Source: Paenibacillus sp. FSL H8-0048
Lineage (GTDB): Bacteria; Bacillota; Bacilli; Paenibacillales; Paenibacillaceae
Reading direction: 5' to 3'
NCBI RefSeq assembly: GCF_038002825.1
Contig: NZ_JBBODF010000001.1
Location: 4,030,001 to 4,094,000, forward strand
DNA length: 64,000 bases
The position numbers and the translations under genes are program-made. The notes below the pieces were generated by a model, which was not told where the DNA came from, did no database searches, and saw only the letters and a program-made list of their open reading frames with translations. This document shows, piece by piece, positions 8,833-17,700 of the stretch (position 1 is the first letter of the stretch; each line of letters begins with the position of its first letter).

Positions 8833-9683
8833 AATGTGTCTATAAGCTCCTTTTCGCTGGCGGGTACATCCACCGTGATTCCCCGGCTCTCCAGTTCACG
8901 GGCAAGCTGCCAAGTATAAGGCTCCCGTAAATGACACTTCTCCAGCAGCTCTGTATCCCGGAACAGCTCCGCAGGTGATACATCTGCGGCGATGCTTCCC
9001 CCGTGCAGCGCCAGCACCCGGTCCGACGCCAGAATCTCATCGGCATCATGAGTAATCAGCAGAATGGTGTAGCTGCCTTCTGCCTGCATGTCGCGCAGAA
9101 TCCCCATCAGCTCATCCCGGCTGCCCTCGTCCAACATAGAAGAGGCCTCGTCGAAGATGACGATGCCTGGCTTCATGGCGAGAATCGAGGCGATGGCTAC
9201 ACGCTGCTTCTGCCCGCCCGACAGCTCTCCGGGATGCTTGGACAGCAGATGGCTGATCCCAAGCTTACCGGTATAGAATTCAAGCCGCTCCTTCATCTCT
9301 TCGTAGAACAGGCACAGCCCCTCCAGGCCGAAGAGAATATCTTCCTCCACCGTCTGCCCGATGAACTGGTTATCGGGGTTCTGGAAGACCATTCCGATAC
9401 ATTGCCGGATGGACTGAACCGTCTCTTCCTGCAGCGTATGTCCGCAGACAGAGATATGGCCGGCACTCTTCGGAAGCAGTGCATTCAGCAGCTTGACCAG
9501 TGTTGATTTCCCGCAGCCGTTAGGCCCCACAATGCTCACCCATTGACCCTGCGGGATCGACACGTTGATATCATGGAGAATCGGATGCTCCGGGTCATAG
9601 CCGAAGGATACGCCCTCTAGGGCAATCACCGCCGGCTTTTCACCGGCTTTTGTATCGTTGTACGCTTGATTCATGTTACTCAT
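8808..9683 (-). CDS. ecfA1: ECF transporter ATP-binding protein EcfA1
   Basis: The partner ABC ATPase, 291 residues. Walker A reads GPNGCGKST, the signature LSGGQKQRVAIA, Walker B IVIFDEASS and the switch His LITHD. The Walker B segment has DEASS rather than DEPTA, which is usual for one of the two ECF ATPases. The first 20 residues before the ABC domain are variable. It starts ten bases after the Gx-family membrane gene, which is the likely S-component or accessory partner. Confidence 0.9.
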   Translation of the reverse strand: MSNMNQAYNDTKAGEKPAVIALEGVSFGYDPEHPILHDINVSIPQGQWVSIVGPNGCGKSTLVKLLNALLPKSAGHISVCGHTLQEETVQSIRQCIGMVFQNPDNQFIGQTVEEDILFGLEGLCLFYEEMKERLEFYTGKLGISHLLSKHPGELSGGQKQRVAIASILAMKPGIVIFDEASSMLDEGSRDELMGILRDMQAEGSYTILLITHDADEILASDRVLALHGGSIAADVSPAELFRDTELLEKCHLREPYTWQLARELESRGITVDVPASEKELIDTLWQYNYSK

Positions 9684-9693
9684 CCTTCCGCAG

Positions 9694-10257
9694 CTAGTGA
9701 CCCGGTCCGTTCAGGAACTCTTCAAACAAGGATATTTTGGATAGCGAGTCAACCACATACCGGACGGCGAAGCCGACAGCAATGCCTGTAATAATACCGG
9801 TAATCAGCAGAACCGGCAGGTAATAGAAAATACTGGTTGAATTAAATACGAACGAGGCTGCCAGAAGCTGTCCTGTATTATGAGCCAGTCCGCCCGCAAT
9901 ACTGATGCCGATCACACTGAACTTCTTGCGGCCGAGCTTCACCAGCGCGAACATCACAATGAAGCTGAACAGGGAACCGAACAGGCTGAACAACAGGCTG
10001 GACAGCGTGCCGAGCAGGAAGGCGGTCAGCAGCGTCTTCAGGATCACCAGCACCAGAACATCGCGTCCGCGCAAAAAGTAAATACAGGTCAAAATCATAA
10101 TATTGGCGAAGCCCAGCTTCGCCCCGGGCATCAGCCCCACACCGGCCAGCGGGATCTGCGCCTCCACAATACTCAGCACCACAGCAACGGCAGCGAATAT
10201 AGCAATAATTACGGTCCGCTTCAGCGCTGTAGCCGATTCACTACTGGACATAGCCAT
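9694..10257 (-). CDS. Gx-transporter family membrane protein (putative ECF S-component)
   Basis: A membrane protein of 187 residues with about five hydrophobic segments, matching the family once called heptaprenyl diphosphate synthase component I and now Gx transporter. Many database entries inherit the old enzyme name; nothing in the sequence suggests catalysis. Features consistent with an S-component are the small size, the Ala-rich first helix (AIFAAVAVVLS) and its place directly before two ECF ATPases and EcfT. GGGGAGGATG precedes the ATG. The gene overlaps the upstream NusG-II gene by 17 bases. The substrate is unknown; flavin- or prenyl-related cargo is a guess from neighbours. Confidence 0.8.
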   Translation of the reverse strand: MAMSSSESATALKRTVIIAIFAAVAVVLSIVEAQIPLAGVGLMPGAKLGFANIMILTCIYFLRGRDVLVLVILKTLLTAFLLGTLSSLLFSLFGSLFSFIVMFALVKLGRKKFSVIGISIAGGLAHNTGQLLAASFVFNSTSIFYYLPVLLITGIITGIAVGFAVRYVVDSLSKISLFEEFLNGPGH

Positions 10258-10630
10258 CTACTTCATCCTCCCCGGCCGCACTTGCAATCTCAACCAATAC
10301 CCGGTGCGGAAGACAGACAATCGTCTGCTTGGGCAGTGTGATGAAGCCGAAGCCCAGACATACCTTATCCGGACAATCCGCATCAAACATCTCAACCCCG
10401 TAATCATGCACCTTCAGAATGTTATAGCCCCGCTCGGTGCGGACCTCAATAGTCTGCTCTTCTTTGGTCAGGGTTATCGTTTTGAATAACTTACCATCTA
10501 CTGTTATATTGGCCTTGAGTTCTTTGCCTGGCCCACCTTTATCAGCATCGTTTGACAGCCATCTTGGCACGAGAAAAGCGAGCGCAGCAATCAGAACGAT
10601 AGAAATCAGCAGCACATCTGCGCGTTTCAT
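10241..10630 (-). CDS. NusG domain II-containing exported/membrane-anchored protein
   Basis: A small protein of 129 residues. An N-terminal hydrophobic segment (residues 5-24) acts as a signal anchor. The rest is a beta-rich NusG-II-type domain with the conserved pattern DCPDKVCLGFGFI and a final CLPHRVLVEI, each with a conserved Cys or Cys pair. It is not the transcription factor NusG; these standalone domains are extracytoplasmic and often sit beside Gx-family membrane genes. AGGGAG lies just upstream. It is the first gene of the leftward ECF operon. The function is not established; the same two-gene pair occurs in flavin-based electron transfer loci, which is the best available clue. Confidence 0.82.
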   Translation of the reverse strand: MKRADVLLISIVLIAALAFLVPRWLSNDADKGGPGKELKANITVDGKLFKTITLTKEEQTIEVRTERGYNILKVHDYGVEMFDADCPDKVCLGFGFITLPKQTIVCLPHRVLVEIASAAGEDEVDGYVQ

Positions 10631-10800
10631 AGAAATCTCCCTTATTTTTTAATTAAAATCCAGACTTAATAATTATAACGGTCTGCCCTCAATCCTTCAA
10701 TGAATGTAGTCGTTAATTGTCGCAATTCCCTGTCAGTTCACAAAATAGGCACGCAAAGCTGAAGCGGAACCTCCATAAACTGGATAGCATCCGCTTCGGT

Positions 10801-10900
10801 AAGTGGAAACGGCTTTGCCGTCCTTTTAAAGGATGGTACCGTTTCAGCGAGAAATAGAAGGACAGTTTATCAGTTGAAACATATAAATTCTTATATTCAA
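10801..10900 (+). repeat. Dispersed ~100-bp double-hairpin element, copy 1
   Basis: About 87 percent identical by eye to 41154-41253 in the same orientation. The first half folds on itself (GAAACGG ... CCGTTTC with an inner CGTCCTTTT / AAAGGATG stem); the second half holds a conserved GAGAAATAGAAGGA and a tail ending AATTCTTATAT. It lies just past the stop of the HD-GYP gene and upstream of the NusG-II operon. A short minus-strand frame across it is not a convincing gene. Confidence 0.75.
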
Positions 10901-10931
10901 GGAATATAAGGATGTGCAAGCATTTAAAGTA

Positions 10932-12467
10932 TTACCCGGCTTGGACGGGATGAGGGTCTTTAGGAGCTTCCGGCTTCCGGCCGAAGTACCCCAGGAATAA
11001 TCCGGCGAATTCAGGGTCCCATTGGCTGCCCCTGCCCTGCTCCAAAATGCCGAGCGCCCGTTCATGGTCCATCCCTTTCCGGTAAGGCCGGTTGGATGTC
11101 ATTGCATCATAAGCATCTGCTACCGCAATGATCCGGCCATGCAGGGGAATATCCGTACCGGCAAGACCATCCGGGTAGCCGTTGCCGTCATAACGCTCAT
11201 GATGCGAGCGGACGCCGCCGAGAAAGGGGGCCATTTTGTCCGCCGGTTCAATCTGCCGCAGAATATTTTCCCCCAGCACTGTATGGCTCTGAATCTGGAG
11301 GAATTCCTCATCCGTTAGGGCTTCTTCCTTGAACAGGATGCTGTCTCTCACACCGATTTTACCAATGTCGTGCAGCAGGGCTGACTTGCGCAGATCATCC
11401 AGCTCCTGCCCCCTTAGGCCGGCCAGCTGGCCGATAATCACCGAATACTCCGCTACACGGAGCGAGTGTCCTGCCGTATATGAATCGCGGGCATCCAGCG
11501 CCACGGCAAGGGTGGAGAAGTAGCTGTCCAGCAGTTGGCGGCTCTGCTGTTCCCGTGCCTGCAGCCCGCGGACCATCATGTTAAAGCCTGCCACCAGCTT
11601 CGAGAACTCATCGGAGTACTCATCCTGCACCTGGACCAGATTGCCGTCCTTCACCTGGTTCATCGCCTGATACAGCTCATGGATCGGATGCTGTACACTG
11701 TTCGTCAGCAGCCAGGCCGCAATGGAGGAGAACAGCGTGCCAATCAGCAGCACCATCCCTGCCCAGGCCCAGTAGCTCTGAAGTCCGACGACGACTATCG
11801 AATCCCCCTCACCGTTCATACGGATATGTGTCGCCATAATAAACAGGAACAGCGGGAAGGTGCCGATCAGCATACAGCTCACCAGGAATTTGGGGCGTAT
11901 CGGCACAAACACATGGCCCTCCAGGGAAAAATCCACACCGTACTGCTCCAGCGCACGGTTCCTGAACTCCTTGATCAGCGGAATAATGGAGGTGCAGGTC
12001 AGGAAGAATTCAATCAGGGAATGCATGCAGGCCACAAGCACAGCGCAGCACATGGCCAGGATCAGATAGAAATAAGGGAACGTAACCCAGCCGGCATGAA
12101 TCATCCAGAAGGTCAGCAGCAGAGCCGGAACGGATAATCCGAGCAGATGCGGCCCCATGATTCGCTGAATGGCCCGTTGGGGCAGCTGGTGCGTGTGCAG
12201 ATATGCTTCTTCCAGCATCGATAGCGCAGCATTCTTCTGAACCAGCGCAGCCCGTATAGGTCTGATCTGTCTGAGAAAGACAGTAATCTCTAGGGATGCC
12301 ATAATCACAAAGGAACAAAGAAGCACCAGCAGGAGCCGGTAATATTCAACCCGGCTGATCTCCAGGGAAGATAACATAAGCAGACTCCCGACTGCTAGTA
12401 CCGCTACAGTTGAACCGAAGATATAGTTCCGGATCTGTTTCTTCAAAAAAATTCTGTATAGTTCCAT
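10932..12467 (-). CDS. Membrane HD-GYP domain protein, c-di-GMP phosphodiesterase
   Basis: A signalling protein of about 511 residues that should hydrolyse cyclic di-GMP. The N-terminal 270 residues hold six or so membrane segments in two groups, then a HAMP-like linker (ELYQAMNQVKDGNL), then an HD-GYP domain over the last 200 residues. Metal and catalytic motifs are intact: HSLRVAEY, LLHDIGKIG, SHHERYDGNGYP and the adjoining GLAG, and DAYDAMTSNRPYR. GAGGGGAC precedes the ATG at 12467; a start 18 bases upstream is possible. It is monocistronic. A c-di-GMP riboswitch 5.5 kb away controls the adhesin gene, so this enzyme could set the level of its ligand. Confidence 0.88.
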   Translation of the reverse strand: MELYRIFLKKQIRNYIFGSTVAVLAVGSLLMLSSLEISRVEYYRLLLVLLCSFVIMASLEITVFLRQIRPIRAALVQKNAALSMLEEAYLHTHQLPQRAIQRIMGPHLLGLSVPALLLTFWMIHAGWVTFPYFYLILAMCCAVLVACMHSLIEFFLTCTSIIPLIKEFRNRALEQYGVDFSLEGHVFVPIRPKFLVSCMLIGTFPLFLFIMATHIRMNGEGDSIVVVGLQSYWAWAGMVLLIGTLFSSIAAWLLTNSVQHPIHELYQAMNQVKDGNLVQVQDEYSDEFSKLVAGFNMMVRGLQAREQQSRQLLDSYFSTLAVALDARDSYTAGHSLRVAEYSVIIGQLAGLRGQELDDLRKSALLHDIGKIGVRDSILFKEEALTDEEFLQIQSHTVLGENILRQIEPADKMAPFLGGVRSHHERYDGNGYPDGLAGTDIPLHGRIIAVADAYDAMTSNRPYRKGMDHERALGILEQGRGSQWDPEFAGLFLGYFGRKPEAPKDPHPVQAG

Positions 12468-12961
12468 CTGTCCCCTCATTTCCATCCCGGCCGCAGCCCA
12501 ATGTCAGTTGCATATTTATTATACCCGTGCTATAATTAAATAATATTTGTTTTCGAGTATGTATATCCCCATCAAGAAGATGTCAGGCCGATGAATCACT
12601 TCTCTATATTATCGGCGGTTTGGACACAATATCTTACGTTTTCTTGCAGTACTTTTCCTTTTTATGAGACTAAATTCGAACATAGCATTCCGATTCACAC
12701 TGGCGCGGCCACGGAGCCGCAAGGACAAAAGAGAGGTAGGGCTTTTGTCGTATTGGAAGGATTTCTCTCGCCACACGGCTGCTGGAAATAACAAGGAATA
12801 ACGACACCCGTTTCGCTCACAAACGGCGGGGGATTTATATACCGATAAGGCATGGTTTGCTGCTTCCCTGTTCTTCAGGGAAAGGTCCCATGTGTGGAAC
12901 ATAATTAGCGCCCGATAACCGCTGTTTGCGGATATCGGGCGCGTCTACGTTCTAGAGGCTT
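12468..12961. other. Gene-poor stretch with several hairpins
   Basis: No gene with a ribosome site stands out. Three compact dyads are present: GACAAAAG / CTTTTGTC at 12724-12749, CCGTTT / AAACGG at 12808-12826 and TTCCCTG / CAGGGAA at 12864-12882. A longer one, GCGCCCGATA / TATCGGGCGC at 12908-12942, probably ends the hydrolase transcript. The first three, close together, could be a structured RNA of unknown class. Confidence 0.4.
12908..12942 (-). terminator. Terminator-like dyad after the alpha/beta hydrolase gene
   Basis: Ten-bp arms GCGCCCGATA and TATCGGGCGC lie 20 bases past the hydrolase stop on the minus strand; the T-run after it is weak. Confidence 0.5.
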
Positions 12962-13933
12962 TTATTTTACAGATTCAGCGGCAGCCGGGCTGTGTACATA
13001 GCGTTCTACGAATTCGCCTACTGTGCGGATATATGTGCTTTTATCCGTATCATAGGATAGGCCATGCCCCGCTCCATGCACCACCAGTTGCTCCCTCGGA
13101 CTCCGGCAGGCCTCATACAGCTCATTCATCATCGCATAAGGCACGAACTTATCCGCATCCCCGTGGATGAACAGAATCGGCACCCTGGCCTTGCGAACCT
13201 GCTTCAGCGCAGACGCCTCTCCAAAGGAATAACCTGCCTTCATCCGGGTCACCAGACTGGCAACCGGCACAAACGGAAAGCTGGGCAGATGGTACATCCG
13301 CTTCAGCTGATAGGACAGCTGCGCCTTAACCGAGGTATAGCCGCAATCTGCGACAATCGCCTTAACCTGCGGGGGAAGCTCCTCGCCGGACGTCATCAGC
13401 ACCGTGGCTCCGCCCATAGATACGCCATGCAGCACGATTTGTGCATCCGGACCGTTCTCCTGCAGGACAAATCCGATCCATTTCAGATAATCCCGGCGCT
13501 CCGGCCAGCCAAAGCCGATATAATCCCCCTCGCTCCGCCCGTGTCCTCTGGCATCAGGCAGCAGCACATTGTACCCCAGGTTCTCATAATAGTTTTTAGC
13601 CGTCGCCCCCATATCCTTGGCCTTCCCGGAATACCCGTGGGCAACAATGACCGTCCGTCCGGCAGCACGCTCTGACGCCAGATAATAGCCTTGCAGCTTG
13701 AGCCCATCCTCAGACACCAGCTCCACCTCACGGAAGGTCTGCCGGGACACCCACTCCGCCCCTTCTCCCCACGAGGCTCCAGCCACCGGCGGCGGATCTA
13801 TCTTAAGGTCCGGGGTCTTAGCCAGGAATTCCTTAGGGGCCCGCTTAATGGCTACTCCATAAAAATAGAAGCCGGCATATCCCACCCCTGCGGCCGCCAC
13901 GATCAGCACCACAAGCAGGGTTATCATCCACAT
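12962..13933 (-). CDS. Membrane-anchored alpha/beta hydrolase
   Basis: A serine hydrolase of 323 residues with an N-terminal membrane anchor (residues 1-25). The catalytic set is visible: nucleophile Ser in HGVSMGG, Asp in HGDADKFVP, His in GAGHGLSY, and the oxyanion-side HGYSG plus a GHGRSEG loop. This resembles the Bem46/YqkD branch of alpha/beta hydrolases, whose substrates are mostly unknown. I chose the ATG at 13933 because AAGGAGG lies eight bases upstream. It is a single-gene unit, and the active site is probably extracytoplasmic given the anchor, although orientation cannot be proved. Confidence 0.85.
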   Translation of the reverse strand: MWMITLLVVLIVAAAGVGYAGFYFYGVAIKRAPKEFLAKTPDLKIDPPPVAGASWGEGAEWVSRQTFREVELVSEDGLKLQGYYLASERAAGRTVIVAHGYSGKAKDMGATAKNYYENLGYNVLLPDARGHGRSEGDYIGFGWPERRDYLKWIGFVLQENGPDAQIVLHGVSMGGATVLMTSGEELPPQVKAIVADCGYTSVKAQLSYQLKRMYHLPSFPFVPVASLVTRMKAGYSFGEASALKQVRKARVPILFIHGDADKFVPYAMMNELYEACRSPREQLVVHGAGHGLSYDTDKSTYIRTVGEFVERYVHSPAAAESVK

Positions 13934-14139
13934 CAACGTTCCTCCTTCAGTAAGCAACCCTTCCCTAGCCAGGGAACTGCTTAGTGTAATTTGAGCCTAG
14001 TATAGCACGGGAGTTAGGCCAACTGAAAATACAGCTGGGGCGCCCTGTTTTTTTGTGATGGAGTATGAAATACGGCGACGCTTAGGAGCACACTCCGCTG
14101 TTTAAGTATCAAAAGGAACAAAAGGCTTGCGGTATCGCC

Positions 14140-14488
14140 ATTGTAATCGGGTTTTCGACCATATTCGGTTCCACACGCCTCTGTCGCACCGAATGTAATC
14201 GGTTTTTCGACCACATTCGGCGCACACGCCTCTGCCTCACCGAATGTAATCGGTTTTTCGACCACATTCGGTTCCACACGCCTCTGCCTCACTGAATGTA
14301 ATCGGTTTTTCGACCATATTCGGCCCACACGCCTCCTCCGCACCGAATGTAATCGGTTATTCGACCATATCCGGCCCACACGCCTCCTCCGCACCGAATG
14401 TAATCGGTTTTTCGACCATATTCGGTTCCACACGCCTCCTCCGCACCGAATGTAATCGGTTTTTCGACCATATTCGGTTCCACACGCC
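14140..14488. repeat. Seven-unit hairpin repeat array, 51-52 bp period (14-kb locus)
   Basis: Units start at 14140, 14192, 14243, 14295, 14346, 14397 and 14449. The core is AATGTAATCG, loop GTTTTT, CGACCATATTCGG, followed by a 22-24 bp GC-rich linker around CCACACGCCTC. Units differ by a few bases and by one-base indels. The mixed 51/52 period breaks any reading frame, so the minus-strand frames seen across it are accidental. It lies between the alpha/beta hydrolase promoter and the adhesin 3' end. Confidence 0.88.
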
Positions 14489-14632
14489 TGTCCATGTGTT
14501 CGGTGAAATTAGCGAAGTCATTCCTATTACTGATCCAGAATATAGTCATCCTGCCGATGCTCCAAGACATCTACCCCAACTTTATGCACAATTTATCCTC
14601 ATCGGACGTAAATCATAATCTCCTAAACAACG

Positions 14633-14676
14633 AAAAAAGAGCTGCCTCCAGGAGAACGTCTTCTCCGAAAGCAGCC
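14633..14676 (-). terminator. Terminator of the adhesin gene
   Basis: On the minus strand GGCTGC...TTCGGAGAA, loop, TTCTCC...GGCAGC is followed by TCTTTTTT, about 55 bases past the adhesin stop. Confidence 0.75.
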
Positions 14677-14729
14677 CTTGTCATATTACCGGGTCATCGT
14701 TTGTTTATATACATCTCAGTTCCGGCGAC

Positions 14730-17700
14730 TCACTTACGCTTGCTGTTTCTGGTGGTTCTTCTAAGAATCAAGCCCAGACCCGCGAGTGCCAAACCGGCAA
14801 AGTAATAAGGGGCAGGACTGGATTCGCCCGTCTTCGGCAAGGTTCCATCCACAGGCACACCGCCTAGAGGAACTTCATCATCAATAAGGACTACATCGGG
14901 TGCCGGTTCCGCTGACGGCGTTGGCGCCGGTGTTGCTGCTATTGGCTCAACCGCAACAGCAGGTGTCGGCGTTGGTGCCGGTACTGTTGTTGCTGTTGGA
15001 GCAACCACAGGTCCCAGCGGTAGCGGATCATCATTCACAGCCACATCATTGCTCACGATAAATCCGATAATCGGAGTCGGCGTAGGCACTGGAGGGAAAC
15101 TGAACGGCGGCGATGTTGGCGCTGGCGTTGTTACTGGTGTTGAATCTGCTGTCGGTGTTGCTGTCGGTGTCGGTGTTGCTGTTGGCGTTGCTGTAGGTGT
15201 CGGTGTTGCTGTTGGCGTTGCTGTTGGCGTTGCTGTCGGTGTTGCTGTTGGCGTTGCTGTAGGTGTCGGTGTTGCTGTTGGCGTTGCTGTCGGTGTTGCT
15301 GTTGGCGTTGCTGTCGGTGTTGGCGTTGCTGTTGGCGTTGGTGTCGGCTCTGCCGTTGGCGTCGGTGTTGGCTCTGCCGTTGGTGTCGGTGTCGGCTCTG
15401 CTGTTGGCGTCGGTGTTGGCTCTGCCGTTGGTGTCGGTGTCGGCTCTGCTGTTGGCGTTGGTGTTGGCTCTGCCGTTGGCGTTGGTGTTGGCACTGCCGT
15501 TGGTGTCGGTGTTGGCTCTGCTGTTGGCGTTGCTGTCGGTGTTGGCTCTGCTGTTGGCGTTGGTGTCGGCTCTGCCGTTGGCGTCGGTGTTGGCTCTGCC
15601 GTTGGTGTCGGTGTCGGCTCTGCTGTTGGCGTCGGTGTTGGCTCTGCTGTTGGCGTTGGTGTCGGCTCTGCCGTTGGTGTCGGTGTCGGCTCTACTGTTG
15701 GCGTTGGTGTTGGCACTGCCGTTGGCGTCGGTGTCGGCTCTGCTGTTGGCGTTGGTGTCGGCTCTGCTGTTGGCGTCGGTGTCGGTCCTGCCGTTGGTGT
15801 CGGTGTCGGTACTGCCGTTGGTGTCGGTGTCGGTCCTGCCGTTGGCGTTGGTGTTGGTACTGCCGTTGGCGTCGGTGTTGGCACTGCCGTTGGCGTTGGT
15901 GTCGGCTCTGCTGTCGGCGTTGGTGTCGGTCCTGCCGTTGGCGTTGGTGTTGGTACTGCCGTTGGCGTTGGTGTTGGTACTGCCGTTGGCGTCGGTGTTG
16001 GCACTGCCGTTGGCGTCGGTGTTGGCTCTGCCGTTGGTGTCGGTGTCGGTACTGCCGTTGGTGTCGGTGTTGACACTGCTGTCGGCGTTGGTGTCGGTCC
16101 TGCCGTTGGCGTCGGTGTTGGCACTGCCGTTGGCGTTGGTGTCGGCTCTGCTGTCGGCGTCGGTGTTGGTACTGCTGTCGGCGTCGGTGTTGGTACTGCC
16201 GTTGGCGTTGGTGTCGGTACTGCTGTCGGCGTCGGTGTTGGCACTGCCGTTGGCGTCGGTGTTGGCACTGCCGTTGGCGTCGGTGTCGGTACTGCTGTTG
16301 GCGTCGGTGTTGGCACTGCCGTTGGCGTCGGTGTTGGCACTGCCGTTGGCGTTGGCGTCGGCTTCACTGTCGGCGTTGGTGTCGGCTTCACTGTTGGCGT
16401 TGGTGTCGGCTTCACGGTCGGCGTTGGCGTCGGCTTCACTGTCGGCGTTGGCGTCGGCTTCACTGTCGGCGTTGGCGTCGGCTTCACTGTCGGTGTTGGC
16501 GTCGGCTTCACGGTCGGCGTTGGCGTCGGCTTCACAGTCGGCGTTGGTGTCGGCTTCACAGTCGGCGTTGGCGTCGGCTTCACTGTTGGTGTTGGCGTCG
16601 GCTTCACAGTCGGCGTTGGTGTCGGCTTCACAGTCGGCGTTGGCGTCGGCTTCACAGTCGGCGTTGGCGTCGGCTTCACGGTCGGCGTTGGCGTCGGCTT
16701 CACGGTTGGCTTTGGAGTTGGGGTGCACAGAGGTGTAGGTGAAGGTTTTATAGTCGGTGTAGGCTTCACAGTTGGAGTCGGTGTTGGTTTTACTGTAGGT
16801 GTTGGCGTTACCGTTGGTGTCACTGTGGGTGTTGGCGTTACCGTTGGTGTTGGTGTCACTGTTGGTGTTGGTGTTACCATCGGCGTTGGTTTCACTGTGG
16901 GTGTCGGCGTTACCGTTGGTGTTGGTTTCACTGTGGGTGTTGGCGTTACCGTCGGCGTTGGTGTCACTGTGGGTGTCGGCGTTACGGTCGGCGTCGGACT
17001 CGGCGGCGGCCCCTCTCCCTCGTACATTCCAAGGTGCATCTCAACACCGCCGCTAAAAGATTTTGCAATCAGGGTCCCGTACAGCTCTGCTCCCTTATAA
17101 TGAATATCCGCTCTGGGTGCGAGAATCGTCCCGTAGAAGGACGTATACTCGATATTCACCTCAGAAGCCTCGTAAAAGTTGAACAATACTTGACTGGCCC
17201 TGCCATTATTCATTGCAAAACTTGGCACATTGACTGTAGACCCGCTAATATTAATAATCAACGTTGCGTTCGGGGCAATATTGAATTGGATGTAATTCGT
17301 TTTTGCCAGAGTAGCGGCATCCAGATGAACGACATTGAAGGCATCCGGTGCATTGATTGTAAGCTGCCCATAATGATTATCGCCAATCTCATTCGTGCCG
17401 GCTAAGGCTCCATACTCTGTGGATCGGGAGATCAGCATCTGCTGCTCGGCTGCAAAATCAATCGGGCTGGCATTTTTCTTCCCGCCTTTAATGCTGACAC
17501 TAGGCTCATTGGCTGTAAAGCTATTCCCAAATACCACATTTCCATAGATCTCTCCGCTGCCCGAATGTACAAAATCCTTACCGGCCACAAGTACATCCGT
17601 CGGAGCAGCATCCCTGTATGCTCTGGCTACTCCGTAGCCTCCGGTGAGGGTAATGTTCCCTGCCGCTGCCAGGCGGCCTTCAATCTGATCATTGCCTTGC

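Noticed and set aside
10713..10919. Minus-strand 68-codon frame in the gap before the HD-GYP gene
   Set aside because: It coincides with the dispersed 100-bp element, lacks a ribosome site, and the second copy of the element has no matching intact frame.
12609..12902. Minus-strand 97-codon frame in the hairpin-rich gap
   Set aside because: No ribosome site, no recognisable sequence, and it runs through several strong dyads.
14140..14488. CRISPR array (short repeats at regular spacing)
   Set aside because: The linkers between hairpins are themselves nearly identical from unit to unit, the unit is 51-52 bp throughout, and there are no cas genes. The same holds for the arrays at 30 and 49 kb.
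15049..17100. Plus-strand frames of 683 and 491 codons (VGVGVG and ALPLASV repeats) and a 560-codon minus-strand frame (NANTDANG)
   Set aside because: They are other-frame shadows of the Thr-Pro repeat in the adhesin gene; no ribosome sites and no globular domains.
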